DNA of 10,783 bases from Gemmatimonadota bacterium (GTDB taxonomy: Bacteria > Gemmatimonadota > Gemmatimonadetes > Palauibacterales > Palauibacteraceae): contig JARFPW010000168.1 in assembly GCA_029288095.1 (NCBI GenBank), positions 1 through 10,783 on the forward strand, written 5' to 3'. The stretch's first letter is position 1, and every line of letters starts with the position of its first letter. The position numbers were made by a program, and so were the translations under genes. Positions 1 to 6,590 of this stretch are shown here, one piece after another. Below the pieces are notes generated by a model. The model saw only the letters and a list, made by a program, of their open reading frames with translations. It was not told the DNA's origin and did not search any database.

Positions 1-767
1 TCGAGCTTGACGGATGGATGATGCGCCCGCCGAACTTCGAGGACGGCCAGCGCTATCCGATGCTCGTCTACGGCTACACGGGTCCCGCGGGTCAAACGGC
101 ACGGGATGTCTGGGGCGGGTTCAATTATCTGTGGCATACGATGCTGACCCAGCAGGGCTACATCGTCGCCACGATCGACAATCGGGGAACGCCGGCGCCT
201 AAGGGACGGGCGTTCCGCAAGGCGATCTACGGCCAATACGGGCAGATCAGTTCGGCCGATCAGTCCGGGGCGGTGCGACAGCTGCTCGCGGAGCGGAGCT
301 ACATCGATCCGGCGCGTATCGGCGCCTGGGGATGGAGCGGCGGCGCTACCTACACGCTCAACGTGTTGTTCCGGTATCCGGACCTTTACAGCACCGGGAT
401 GGCCGTGGCGCCGGTGACGCACGAGAAGTTCTACGACACGATTTACACCGAGCGTTACATGGGCCTGCCGGACGACAATGCTGAGGGGTACGAGCAGAGC
501 GCCCCGCTGACGTTCGCAGGCCAGCTCGAGGGCAATCTTCTGGTCGTGCACGGGTCGGGTGACGACAACGTTCACTACCAGAATACGGAAGCGCTCGTCA
601 ACGAGCTCGTCAGGTACAACAAGCAGTTCGACCTGATGGTCTACCCGAACCGCTCACACGGCATCTTCGAGGGGCAGGGTACGAGACGACATCTGTACGA
701 GCTGCTTACGAGCTTCCTGAACGAGAACATGGAGCCGGGACCGAAAGAGCCGGTGGCGACCGACTAG
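1..767 (+). CDS. S9 family dipeptidyl-peptidase (DPP-IV-like), C-terminal catalytic part
   Basis: This is a serine exopeptidase of the prolyl oligopeptidase family that removes N-terminal dipeptides, usually in the periplasm or outside the cell. The reading frame is open from base 3 to the TAG at 765-767. About 255 residues are visible of a family length near 700-760, so the beta-propeller half lies upstream of the window. The visible part is the alpha/beta-hydrolase domain. It opens with LDGWMMRPPNF, the typical entry to this domain. The nucleophile Ser lies in GWSGG (codon 336-338), the acid Asp in HGSGDDNVHYQ (codon 561-563), and the His in NRSHGI (codon 657-659), all in the order and spacing of DPP-IV. 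The ATG at 18 is internal, not a start. The gene converges on the CBS-domain gene with an 11-base gap and no visible terminator. The family call is secure; the exact substrate is not visible. Confidence 0.93.
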   Translation, partial: ELDGWMMRPPNFEDGQRYPMLVYGYTGPAGQTARDVWGGFNYLWHTMLTQQGYIVATIDNRGTPAPKGRAFRKAIYGQYGQISSADQSGAVRQLLAERSYIDPARIGAWGWSGGATYTLNVLFRYPDLYSTGMAVAPVTHEKFYDTIYTERYMGLPDDNAEGYEQSAPLTFAGQLEGNLLVVHGSGDDNVHYQNTEALVNELVRYNKQFDLMVYPNRSHGIFEGQGTRRHLYELLTSFLNENMEPGPKEPVATD

Positions 768-778
768 AGCAAGGTGGA

Positions 779-1207
779 TCAGCCCGAGATGTAGCTCTCG
801 AGCTGGCTGATCCGAAAGCGCTGCTCGTCGATGATTCCTTTGACGAGATCGCCGATCGATACGACGCCGATGAGGTCGTCGTCCTGCAGGACGGGCAAGT
901 GCCGTATGCGCTTGTCCGTCATCAGGGCGAGACATTCCTCCAGAGTCAGATCCGCGCGGGCGCACACGACGCGGCTCGTCATGATCTCGCTGACGGGAGT
1001 CTCGCGAGACGACTTGCCGACCAGGATGATCTTCCGGGCGTAGTCGCGTTCCGAAAAGATCCCCACGACCTTGCCGCCATCCAGGACGATCAGAGCGCCG
1101 ACTTCCCGCTGCGCCATCTCCTCCAGCGCATCGAATACGCTATCGGCGGGTCCGATGGAGAAGATCTGGTTGCCCTTGGACGAGAGTATGTTCTGGAGAG
1201 TCTTCAT
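779..1207 (-). CDS. Two-CBS-domain protein
   Basis: This is a 142-residue stand-alone CBS pair (Bateman module). CBS1 covers about residues 8-62, with the GIFSERDYARK segment. CBS2 covers about residues 73-130, with IRHLPVLQDDDLIGVVSIGDLVK. These pairs usually bind adenine nucleotides or similar ligands and act as energy or redox sensors; the ligand and partner cannot be read from the sequence. The ATG at 1207 is supported by AGGAG eight bases upstream. The gene lies 41 bases downstream of the zinc-ribbon gene on the same strand, so it may be the last gene of the pruA-paa transcript, or it may have its own promoter. Family members occur in many contexts, so the location alone does not tie it to phenylacetate metabolism. 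Domain call sure, role unknown. Confidence 0.93.
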   Translation of the reverse strand: MKTLQNILSSKGNQIFSIGPADSVFDALEEMAQREVGALIVLDGGKVVGIFSERDYARKIILVGKSSRETPVSEIMTSRVVCARADLTLEECLALMTDKRIRHLPVLQDDDLIGVVSIGDLVKGIIDEQRFRISQLESYISG

Positions 1208-1248
1208 GCGTTTTGCTCCTCAGAAGAAGGGCCCCGTGGGGGGTCAGC

Positions 1249-1446
1249 TCACCGCCATTTCATCCACTCGAATACGGTCCGGCACGGTCGACAATAATAC
1301 TGGCTCACGGATAGCGCCGAACCGAATACGGAAAACTGCTCGGTCTCCGATCCTCCACAGAACGGACACTCAACCGCTTCCGGGATGACGTCGGTGGTGA
1401 GCGGGCGAGACAGGTCGCCTGAACGGCGGGCGCCATCGGAGGCCAT
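1249..1446 (-). CDS. Stand-alone PaaD-type C-terminal zinc ribbon (split PaaD, part 2)
   Basis: This small protein has 65 residues. It carries two CxxC knuckles, C27-x2-C30 (CPFC) and C52-x2-C55 (CRPC), with the pattern CPFCGGS...FSVFGSALS...YYCRPC...FEWMK. This follows the C-terminal zinc-binding domain that closes ordinary PaaD proteins (CPxCGS...SEFGGT...CxxC...FxxFK). The PaaD-like gene at 2529-2996 ends exactly where that domain should begin, so the two look like halves of one ancestral protein. The ATG at 1446 overlaps the paaC stop in the string TGATG, so translation is probably coupled. A TTG one codon upstream (1449) is an alternative start. The likely role is to assist assembly of a metal centre in the phenylacetyl-CoA epoxidase. 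The assignment rests on motif pattern and operon position, not on a database search. A generic rubredoxin-like ribbon remains possible. Confidence 0.75.
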   Translation of the reverse strand: MASDGARRSGDLSRPLTTDVIPEAVECPFCGGSETEQFSVFGSALSVSQYYCRPCRTVFEWMKWR

Positions 1447-2261
1447 CAATCCATCAGCATCGCGCGGTTTTTGTCACCGCGGACCCTCGCCAGGGTATCC
1501 GAATCCGGCCCACCCGCCCCCGTGCGGCGCCGGCCATCGTCCCAGTCGGACCATCCGAGGTCAGCCGACGGGGGCACGGAGGCTCCTACCTGATCGAGCA
1601 ACGGCCGCACCCGATCAAACCAACGCTTTCGCAACGCATCCGGGTCACCATCCACGACACCCTCCGTCGCCAGAACGGAACCGATGTCCCCGCCGGCGCT
1701 TCCGAACCAGCGGAGGACCGGCCCGGCGCCAACTGTGAACGCATCGGCGAGCGCTGTCCGGCCCGCGTCGGTTTCCGCGAGACGGGCCGTCCAGCCACGA
1801 GCATGCTCGAAGTGAAACCTCTCCTCATCGAGCAGCTTGCGGACCTTGTAGTGGAGCGGCGCAAACCGGCTCTCGGTGAGCGCCTCGCACTGGACCGTCA
1901 ACGCCGTGTCGAGCAACGCGTTCAGGGCCAGCATCGTGGGCCAGTCATTGGGAGGCGAATCGAGCAACTCGGAATTCAGGTACTCGGCGGCTTCGCGTTC
2001 GTGCTCCAGGGCACCCGGGTCATAGCCGAAGTCCTTCAGCATGGCGTACAGAATCCGGCCATGCCCCCATTCGTCCTGTGCCATGGCAGAGCAGGCGATG
2101 CCCGCTTCCAGGGTCGGCGCCCCGAGGATCCACTCCGAGTAGCGCATCCCGAGCAGGCGTTTGTTGTCGGCCAGGGAGAGCAGAAGCCTGCCGAGCGGTT
2201 CCCGGATCGCTTCGGGCACGTCGGAGGCGGTTTTCCAGGTATCGGGATTCTGCGGAGTCAT
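1446..2261 (-). CDS. paaC: Phenylacetyl-CoA 1,2-epoxidase structural subunit PaaC
   Basis: This is a 271-residue ferritin-like four-helix protein of the PaaC family. In the E. coli complex PaaC pairs with the catalytic PaaA and is structural. Diagnostic stretches are LADNKRLLGMRYSEW (about 30-44), which matches the LGDN...RLGEW of PaaC; AQDEWGHGRILYA (61-73); and LDEERFHFEHARGW (144-157). An ExxH pair is present in both of the last two (E64/H67 and E147/H150). The first-helix carboxylate seen in the PaaA here (E44) is replaced by N33/K34. The last ~35 residues are polar and low in predicted structure. The start at 2261 overlaps the paaB stop by four bases (ATGA), with GGAG just upstream. The family call is firm; the substrate of the assembled complex is inferred from PaaA. 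Confidence 0.9.
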   Translation of the reverse strand: MTPQNPDTWKTASDVPEAIREPLGRLLLSLADNKRLLGMRYSEWILGAPTLEAGIACSAMAQDEWGHGRILYAMLKDFGYDPGALEHEREAAEYLNSELLDSPPNDWPTMLALNALLDTALTVQCEALTESRFAPLHYKVRKLLDEERFHFEHARGWTARLAETDAGRTALADAFTVGAGPVLRWFGSAGGDIGSVLATEGVVDGDPDALRKRWFDRVRPLLDQVGASVPPSADLGWSDWDDGRRRTGAGGPDSDTLARVRGDKNRAMLMD

Positions 2262-2494
2262 GAGATCTCCGTCGGGTGAAGTGTGAACGGACTCTCATCC
2301 CGATTCACCGCGTGGAAGGCATCGCGCGAAGCGACGATCATCTCGAACCACTTCGCTTCGTCGTACGTCTGCCAGGCGTAGACGCGGGCCAACTCCGGAC
2401 CCGGCGCCTGAACCGTGCCGACGTGCTCGAACCGATCCTCGCGCTTCTGGCGAGCGAATATTTCGTACAGCTTCTCGCCGCTCAGCCGCCCCAT
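2258..2494 (-). CDS. paaB: Phenylacetyl-CoA epoxidase subunit PaaB
   Basis: This 78-residue protein resembles PaaB, the small subunit that links PaaAC heterodimers in the epoxidase complex. The conserved opening LYEIFARQKREDRFEHVGTV (about 10-29) matches the LYEVFVRxK...HRHVGSL segment of PaaB. It is followed by a segment rich in aromatic residues and then EMIVASRDAF. It is somewhat shorter than the E. coli protein (about 95 residues), mainly at the C-terminus. The start at 2494 has a very good Shine-Dalgarno (AAGGAGATACAG, 2497-2508). The gene lies 34 bases after the paaD stop and overlaps paaC by four bases. The order paaA-paaD-paaB-paaC differs from the common paaABCDE order. Confidence 0.85.
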   Translation of the reverse strand: MGRLSGEKLYEIFARQKREDRFEHVGTVQAPGPELARVYAWQTYDEAKWFEMIVASRDAFHAVNRDESPFTLHPTEIS

Positions 2495-2496
2495 GT

Positions 2497-2508
2497 CTGT
2501 ATCTCCTT
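2497..2508 (-). promoter_or_regulatory. Strong Shine-Dalgarno of paaB
   Basis: AAGGAGATACAG lies two bases before the paaB ATG. It fixes the paaB start at 2494 and shows that paaB can be translated independently of paaD. The same 12-base string precedes sodA (5960-5971). Confidence 0.7.
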
Positions 2509-2528
2509 GATGACCCGGCCACGCACGA

Positions 2529-2996
2529 TCATACCGAGACGCCAGCCCTGCGAAGCGCCCGACGACCCCGCGGAGTGATCCGGTCCGCCGTCCATGGCGG
2601 ATCCCACGTAACGTCGACCTCGACGGCCTCGATGCCTTCCTCCTGCAACAGGCGGTCGCGGATGTCCCACTTGATGAACTCCACGCACGGACAGGCCGAC
2701 GCGGTGAAGCTGACGGTCACCCGTGCGGTGGTGCCTTCTACGCAGACGCCGTAGACGAGGCCGAGATCGGGAAGCGAAATCGGGAACTCGGGGTCGGGCA
2801 CCTCATGCAGCGCCCGCCACACTGCCTCATCAATGGACGCCGGCGGCGTGTCCCAGCTTGGGATCTCCAACTCCAGGTCCGGATGCCGACCGATGGTTTC
2901 GGCCAGCACGGCAGCGAAGTTCATCCCGTGCTCGCGAGGTGACTCGTAACCGGCATCGGCCCGGGGGCCGCGACGGATCTTCACCAGGTCGGTCAT
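2529..2996 (-). CDS. paaD: PaaD-like MIP18/DUF59 protein lacking the zinc ribbon (split PaaD, part 1)
   Basis: This is a 155-residue protein of the MIP18/DUF59 (SufT/PaaD) family. PaaD is needed for an active phenylacetyl-CoA epoxidase and is thought to help mature its metal centre. The DUF59 domain spans about residues 54-155. It has VPDPEFP..LPDLGLVY (66-82), the conserved Cys region FTASACPC (C102, C104), and WDPPWTADRITPRGRRALRRAGV at the C-terminal end, which matches the PaaD xxPPWTTDWI segment. The protein stops right after this, where normal PaaD continues into a four-Cys zinc ribbon. That ribbon appears as its own gene after paaC. The N-terminal ~50 residues are an extra segment. The ATG at 2996 overlaps the paaA stop (ATGA). 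The longer open frame up to 3101 lies inside paaA and is not needed. A second in-frame ATG at 2924 is possible. Confidence 0.85.
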   Translation of the reverse strand: MTDLVKIRRGPRADAGYESPREHGMNFAAVLAETIGRHPDLELEIPSWDTPPASIDEAVWRALHEVPDPEFPISLPDLGLVYGVCVEGTTARVTVSFTASACPCVEFIKWDIRDRLLQEEGIEAVEVDVTWDPPWTADRITPRGRRALRRAGVSV

Positions 2997-3931
2997 GCGG
3001 CAAGCAGTTTCTCTGTCGCCGCCCGGCTGCGGCGCACCGACTCGACGAATTCCTCGTTCATCGGTCCGCGAGCCTTCCAGCGCTCCCACACCTCGTCCCA
3101 CGTGATCGGCGTGTCATGCAGCCACACCCGGTCATCCGCGTCCCATTCGCACGGGAACTCATACTCCAGTTCCACCTCTCCCGATTCAGGATCCGTGTGC
3201 GCGGGAACGTCGATACCGAGTTGCTCGCACAGCGGGACGACCGCCTTCAACCAGGTCGCCCGCAACTGGTCGTTGGTCATTCCCTTTAGCTTGAAGTCCA
3301 GCTGCGCGTTGTGACGCTTCTTGTCGTCCGGCATTCCGAACCACTCGACACCCATCGGAAACATCCAGTCGACGGCTCGCTGAACGAGGTCCTTGCCTTC
3401 CCCACCTGCCTCGGCGAGTCGGCGCATCCAGACCTCCCCGTGACGCAGATGGAAATTCTCCTCCATCCCGACCTTGGCGAGTGCCCGCTTCAGAGGGCCA
3501 TAGGAGGTGTGCCGGTGGACGTCGCTCAGCAGGGTGATCCCGGCGCGATCGTACAGGCCGTTTGCGGTCACGAGCTCCGCCCAGTTCGCGAGCGGCTGAT
3601 CGAATCCGAAGGGATTCTTGAACCGGTTGGGGGCGCGGTCGTAGACGAGCGCCTCCGGGTCCTCACCGAGGTCCGCCAGCAATCGGTAGGCAATGTTGGC
3701 GTGGCCCAGTTCGTCCTGGATGATCGCGGTCGCCGAGACCATCGTATTGGTCGACGGAGCGTCCTTGGCCGCCATGTAGTAGGCCGGTGCGCTCATGAGC
3801 TCCGTGTCGCCTTGAACGGTGAGCTGGATGATCAGGGCCTTCTTGTACGTCTCTGTCATGTCGGAGTCGGATTCGACGATGAATCCCTCCTGCACCTTCC
3901 GCATCAGCTCTTCGTCGGTAAACCGGGCCAT
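2993..3931 (-). CDS. paaA: Phenylacetyl-CoA 1,2-epoxidase catalytic subunit PaaA
   Basis: This is a 312-residue ferritin-like diiron oxygenase subunit. In the known complex PaaA inserts one oxygen atom from O2 into the ring of phenylacetyl-CoA to give the 1,2-epoxide. Likely iron ligands are E44 (GDTELMSAP), E74 and H77 (IIQDELGHAN), a carboxylate in the next helix (possibly D128), and E158/H161 (GMEENFHLRHG). This is the two-ExxH pattern of the family at close to the expected positions, and the length fits PaaA. The start at 3931 has GGAGG nine bases upstream, inside the end of pruA. One base separates it from the pruA stop, and it overlaps paaD by four bases. No PaaE reductase is encoded nearby, so electrons must come from a protein encoded elsewhere. 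A related CoA-thioester substrate other than phenylacetyl-CoA cannot be excluded. Confidence 0.92.
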   Translation of the reverse strand: MARFTDEELMRKVQEGFIVESDSDMTETYKKALIIQLTVQGDTELMSAPAYYMAAKDAPSTNTMVSATAIIQDELGHANIAYRLLADLGEDPEALVYDRAPNRFKNPFGFDQPLANWAELVTANGLYDRAGITLLSDVHRHTSYGPLKRALAKVGMEENFHLRHGEVWMRRLAEAGGEGKDLVQRAVDWMFPMGVEWFGMPDDKKRHNAQLDFKLKGMTNDQLRATWLKAVVPLCEQLGIDVPAHTDPESGEVELEYEFPCEWDADDRVWLHDTPITWDEVWERWKARGPMNEEFVESVRRSRAATEKLLAA

Positions 3932-3932
3932 C

Positions 3933-5759
3933 TCAGGCTTCCTCCGTCGCTGGCTGTTCGGCTTTTTCGTGCTCCGCCCGGTCGAGCAGTCGGCTCAACT
4001 GGTCCTTCAGCGAACCGCTCAATCCGCCCAACTGCTCGCGGATGTCGCCGGCTCTGTCACCGAACCGATCGCGCAGTTCGTCCTTGAGTTCGTTCAGTTT
4101 CCGGTCCGAGCCAAGGAATGGATAACGGTAGTCCGAAGGCGGATCAAAGGTCTCCTTCACGGTCCGGGGCGACACCCAGCGCAACAGATTCAGGTATGAA
4201 CCGGCCTTGTCGTTCGTGCCGCTGGCCCGCGCACCGCCGAACGGCTGCTGACCGACGACCGCGCCGGTGGGCTTGTCATTGATGTAGAAGTTGCCGGCCG
4301 CGTCGCGGAGGCCCGCCAGCGCATCTCGGACCGCTCCCCGATCCGAGGCGAATACCGCACCGGTGAGCGCGTACGGCGACGTCGTGTCCACGAGCTTCAC
4401 CGTCTCCGCCCACTGATCCTCCGGGTAAGCGTACACCGTGAGTACGGGACCGAAGATCTCCTCGCACATCGTGGTGAATTTGGGATCCTTCGCCAGGATG
4501 ACGGTCGGTTCGACGAACCAGCCCGTCTCGTCGGAGTATCCGCCGCCGATGATCACGTCTGCGTCGGGCGACGCCTTTGCCTGATCGATGTAGTCAGTGA
4601 TCGTCCTGTAGGCCGGCTCGTCGATTATCGCGGCGACGTAGTTCCCGAAGTCGCACGGGTCCCCCATCTCGATTTCGTCGAGCTGGGCCTCCATCGTGTC
4701 GCGAACCGCCGGCCACATGCCTTCGGGGACGTAGGCGCGCGAGGCGGCACTGCATTTCTGCCCCTGGTATTCGAAGGCGCCGCGCACCAGCGCCGTCGCG
4801 ACCTGCCGCGGGTTGGAGCTCTCGTGCGCCAGGACAAAATCCTTGCCCCCCGTCTCGCCGACGAGGCGAGGATACGTCCCATAGTTCTCCAGATTGTCGG
4901 CAACCTGCTTCCACAAAGACTGGAACACGCCTGTGGACCCGGTGAAGTGAATGCCTGCCAGGTGCGGGCTGGCGAGCAGTACTTCACTGATTTTCCGGGC
5001 CTGGCCGGCCACGAAGTTGATCACGCCGGCAGGTAATCCGGCTGCCTGGAGCAGACGCATGTTGTAATACGAGGAAAGAAGCGAGGTATGGGCCGGCTTC
5101 CAGACCACGACGTTGCCCATCAGCGCGGGTGCCGAACACAGGTTCGTGCCGATCGCCGTGAAGTTGAACGGCGAGATCGCGTAGACGAAGCCTTCCAGCG
5201 GACGATAATCCGTCATGTTCCACACGCCAGGCGAACTGATCGGCTGCTGCGCCTGCAATTCCCGCCCGTAATGGACGTTGAACCGCCAGAAATCGATCGA
5301 TTCACAAGCGGCGTCAATCTCCGCCTGGTGGCATGTCTTGCTCTGTCCCAGCATCGTCGCGGCGTTCACCGTCTGCCGCCATGGTCCGGCGAGCAGGTCG
5401 GCGGCGCGCAGGAACACGGCCGCTCGATCCCGCCAGCTCCAGCCCGCCCAATCCGCCCGCGCATCCATGCAGCTCTCGATCGCCCGCTTCGTCTCTTCCG
5501 GACCCGCCATGTGATAGCGCGCGAGCACGTGGCCGTGGTTATGCGGCATGTAAACTTCGGAGACGTTACCCGTATGTACGTCTTTGCCATCGATCACCAG
5601 GGGGATCTCGACGACCTCGGACTTCATGTCCTCCAGCCTCGCCTTGAGCTCCGCCCGCTCGCGGGAACCTGGCGCATAATCGAGCACCGGCTCATTCACC
5701 GGAGCAGGGGGTCGGTGATCTCCCTCGACAGTTCGTCCGACAGGTGCATCGGCAGGCAT
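3933..5759 (-). CDS. pruA: Delta-1-pyrroline-5-carboxylate dehydrogenase (ALDH4A1-type PruA)
   Basis: This NAD-dependent aldehyde dehydrogenase oxidises glutamate-5-semialdehyde (from P5C) to glutamate, the second step of proline catabolism. The protein has 608 residues. It follows the mitochondrial ALDH4A1 subtype closely: NEPVL near the start, ISPFNFTAIG around the catalytic Asn, E302 in VGETGGKDF, nucleophile C336 in GQKCSAASR, EEIFGPVL, and the closing FYINDKPTGAVVGQQPFGGARASGTNDK. Spacing of E302 and C336 (34) equals that of the human enzyme. Residues ~550-608 form a charged, helix-like tail not found in the usual family members. The ATG at 5759 has GGAG nine bases upstream. It leads the operon with paaA directly behind (one-base gap), where a paa cluster might instead carry its own semialdehyde dehydrogenase (paaZ/paaN). 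The sequence favours P5C as substrate. Confidence 0.93.
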   Translation of the reverse strand: MPADAPVGRTVEGDHRPPAPVNEPVLDYAPGSRERAELKARLEDMKSEVVEIPLVIDGKDVHTGNVSEVYMPHNHGHVLARYHMAGPEETKRAIESCMDARADWAGWSWRDRAAVFLRAADLLAGPWRQTVNAATMLGQSKTCHQAEIDAACESIDFWRFNVHYGRELQAQQPISSPGVWNMTDYRPLEGFVYAISPFNFTAIGTNLCSAPALMGNVVVWKPAHTSLLSSYYNMRLLQAAGLPAGVINFVAGQARKISEVLLASPHLAGIHFTGSTGVFQSLWKQVADNLENYGTYPRLVGETGGKDFVLAHESSNPRQVATALVRGAFEYQGQKCSAASRAYVPEGMWPAVRDTMEAQLDEIEMGDPCDFGNYVAAIIDEPAYRTITDYIDQAKASPDADVIIGGGYSDETGWFVEPTVILAKDPKFTTMCEEIFGPVLTVYAYPEDQWAETVKLVDTTSPYALTGAVFASDRGAVRDALAGLRDAAGNFYINDKPTGAVVGQQPFGGARASGTNDKAGSYLNLLRWVSPRTVKETFDPPSDYRYPFLGSDRKLNELKDELRDRFGDRAGDIREQLGGLSGSLKDQLSRLLDRAEHEKAEQPATEEA

Positions 5760-5972
5760 TCGTATTCACTCCGTGACGGGGCAATTTCGTTCGCGATGGA
5801 ACGCCTTGAATCGGCGCCCACTGAGCCTATTATCCTACCGTTGAACGGGCGTTCGGGCCACTGTTTGCGACCGCGCTGCAGCGGGTGTGTAGACTTGTGG
5901 CGCAGACCTCCCTGGAACACGTTGGCGGCAGCAGTTTGGCCCCGTCGAAACCACCTGTGAAGGAGATACAGC
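5760..5972. promoter_or_regulatory. Divergent pruA-paa / sodA promoter region
   Basis: This 213-base intergenic region lies between two divergent genes and must hold promoters for both. The only AT-rich island is near 5826-5836; read on the minus strand it gives GATAAT (5834-5829), a -10-like hexamer 70 bases before pruA, but without a good -35 at 16-18 bases. A perfect inverted repeat GAACG-GG-CGTTC lies at 5843-5854 beside it. Toward sodA, TAGACT near 5891 is a weak -10 candidate. Assigning exact promoters is not possible by eye. Confidence 0.4.
5960..5971 (+). promoter_or_regulatory. Strong Shine-Dalgarno of sodA
   Basis: AAGGAGATACAG ends one base before the ATG at 5973 (GGAG to ATG about eight bases). 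It fixes the sodA start and predicts efficient translation. Confidence 0.75.
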
Positions 5973-6590
5973 ATGCCCTATCCGTTCCAACTCCCCGAGC
6001 TTGGCTTCGCGTACGACGCGCTGGAGCCGCACATCGATGCGCGGACAATGGAAATCCACCATTCGAAGCACCACGCGGGCTACACGAGCAAACTGAACGC
6101 CGCGCTCGAGGGCCATGATGACCTCCATGGCAGCTCGGCGGAGAGCTTGCTGCACTCCATCGATTCACTGCCGGCCGAAATCCGCGGCGCGGTGCGGAAC
6201 AATGGCGGCGGGTTCGTGAACCATGCGCTGTTCTGGCAGGTGATCGCCCCCGGCGGAGCCTCCGCTCCGACCGGCGACCTCGCCGCCGCGATCGACGCCT
6301 GTTGTGGATCCTTCGACGCGTTTCGCGACAAGTTCTCCGGCGCGGCGGCAACTCGTTTCGGCTCGGGTTGGGCCTGGCTGGCGTCGTCGAGCGAAGGTGG
6401 TCTGAAGGTCTATTCGACGGCCAACCAGGATAGTCCGCTGATGGAGGGTCTGACCCCGCTTCTCGGGCTCGATGTCTGGGAGCACGCGTACTACCTCAAC
6501 TACCAGAACCGTCGACCGGACTATATAGCGGCGTTCTGGAATATCGTGAATTGGGATGCCGTAGCGGGGTTGTATGCGGCGGCCGGCTGA
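5973..6590 (+). CDS. sodA: Superoxide dismutase, Mn type
   Basis: This 205-residue Fe/Mn-family superoxide dismutase converts superoxide to oxygen and hydrogen peroxide. There is no signal peptide, so it acts in the cytoplasm. Metal ligands are visible: H29 (MEIHHSKHH), H84 (GGFVNHALFW), D167 and H171 (LDVWEHAYYLNY). The second-sphere residues point to manganese: GGG at 78-80 in the N-terminal half, and Gln152 in STANQDSPL. Fe-SODs carry the Gln in the N-terminal half instead. Metal choice can still be cambialistic. The length is normal and the start is fixed by a strong Shine-Dalgarno. The stop overlaps the start of the Asp-box lipoprotein gene by 17 bases, so the two are probably co-transcribed. 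Confidence 0.95.
   Translation: MPYPFQLPELGFAYDALEPHIDARTMEIHHSKHHAGYTSKLNAALEGHDDLHGSSAESLLHSIDSLPAEIRGAVRNNGGGFVNHALFWQVIAPGGASAPTGDLAAAIDACCGSFDAFRDKFSGAAATRFGSGWAWLASSSEGGLKVYSTANQDSPLMEGLTPLLGLDVWEHAYYLNYQNRRPDYIAAFWNIVNWDAVAGLYAAAG

Noticed and set aside
1208..1248. CCCC-CCAC-GGGG repeat between the zinc-ribbon and CBS genes as a terminator
   Set aside because: The stem is only four pairs and is followed by no real T-run, and it sits within the leader of a gene with a good Shine-Dalgarno.
899..1297. Plus-strand open frame of 132 codons across the CBS gene
   Set aside because: It is the antisense shadow of a clear two-CBS-domain gene and has no family features.
2997..3101. Longer start for the PaaD-like protein at 3101
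   Set aside because: The extra 35 codons lie wholly inside paaA and do not resemble PaaD; the ATGA overlap at 2996 is the natural coupled start.
3311..4087. Plus-strand open frame of 258 codons opposite paaA
   Set aside because: High GC leaves long antisense frames; the minus strand encodes an unmistakable PaaA and PruA here.
5088..5960. Plus-strand open frame of 290 codons opposite pruA and the intergenic region
   Set aside because: Composition is Arg/Pro/His-rich shadow coding; the minus strand carries the conserved dehydrogenase.
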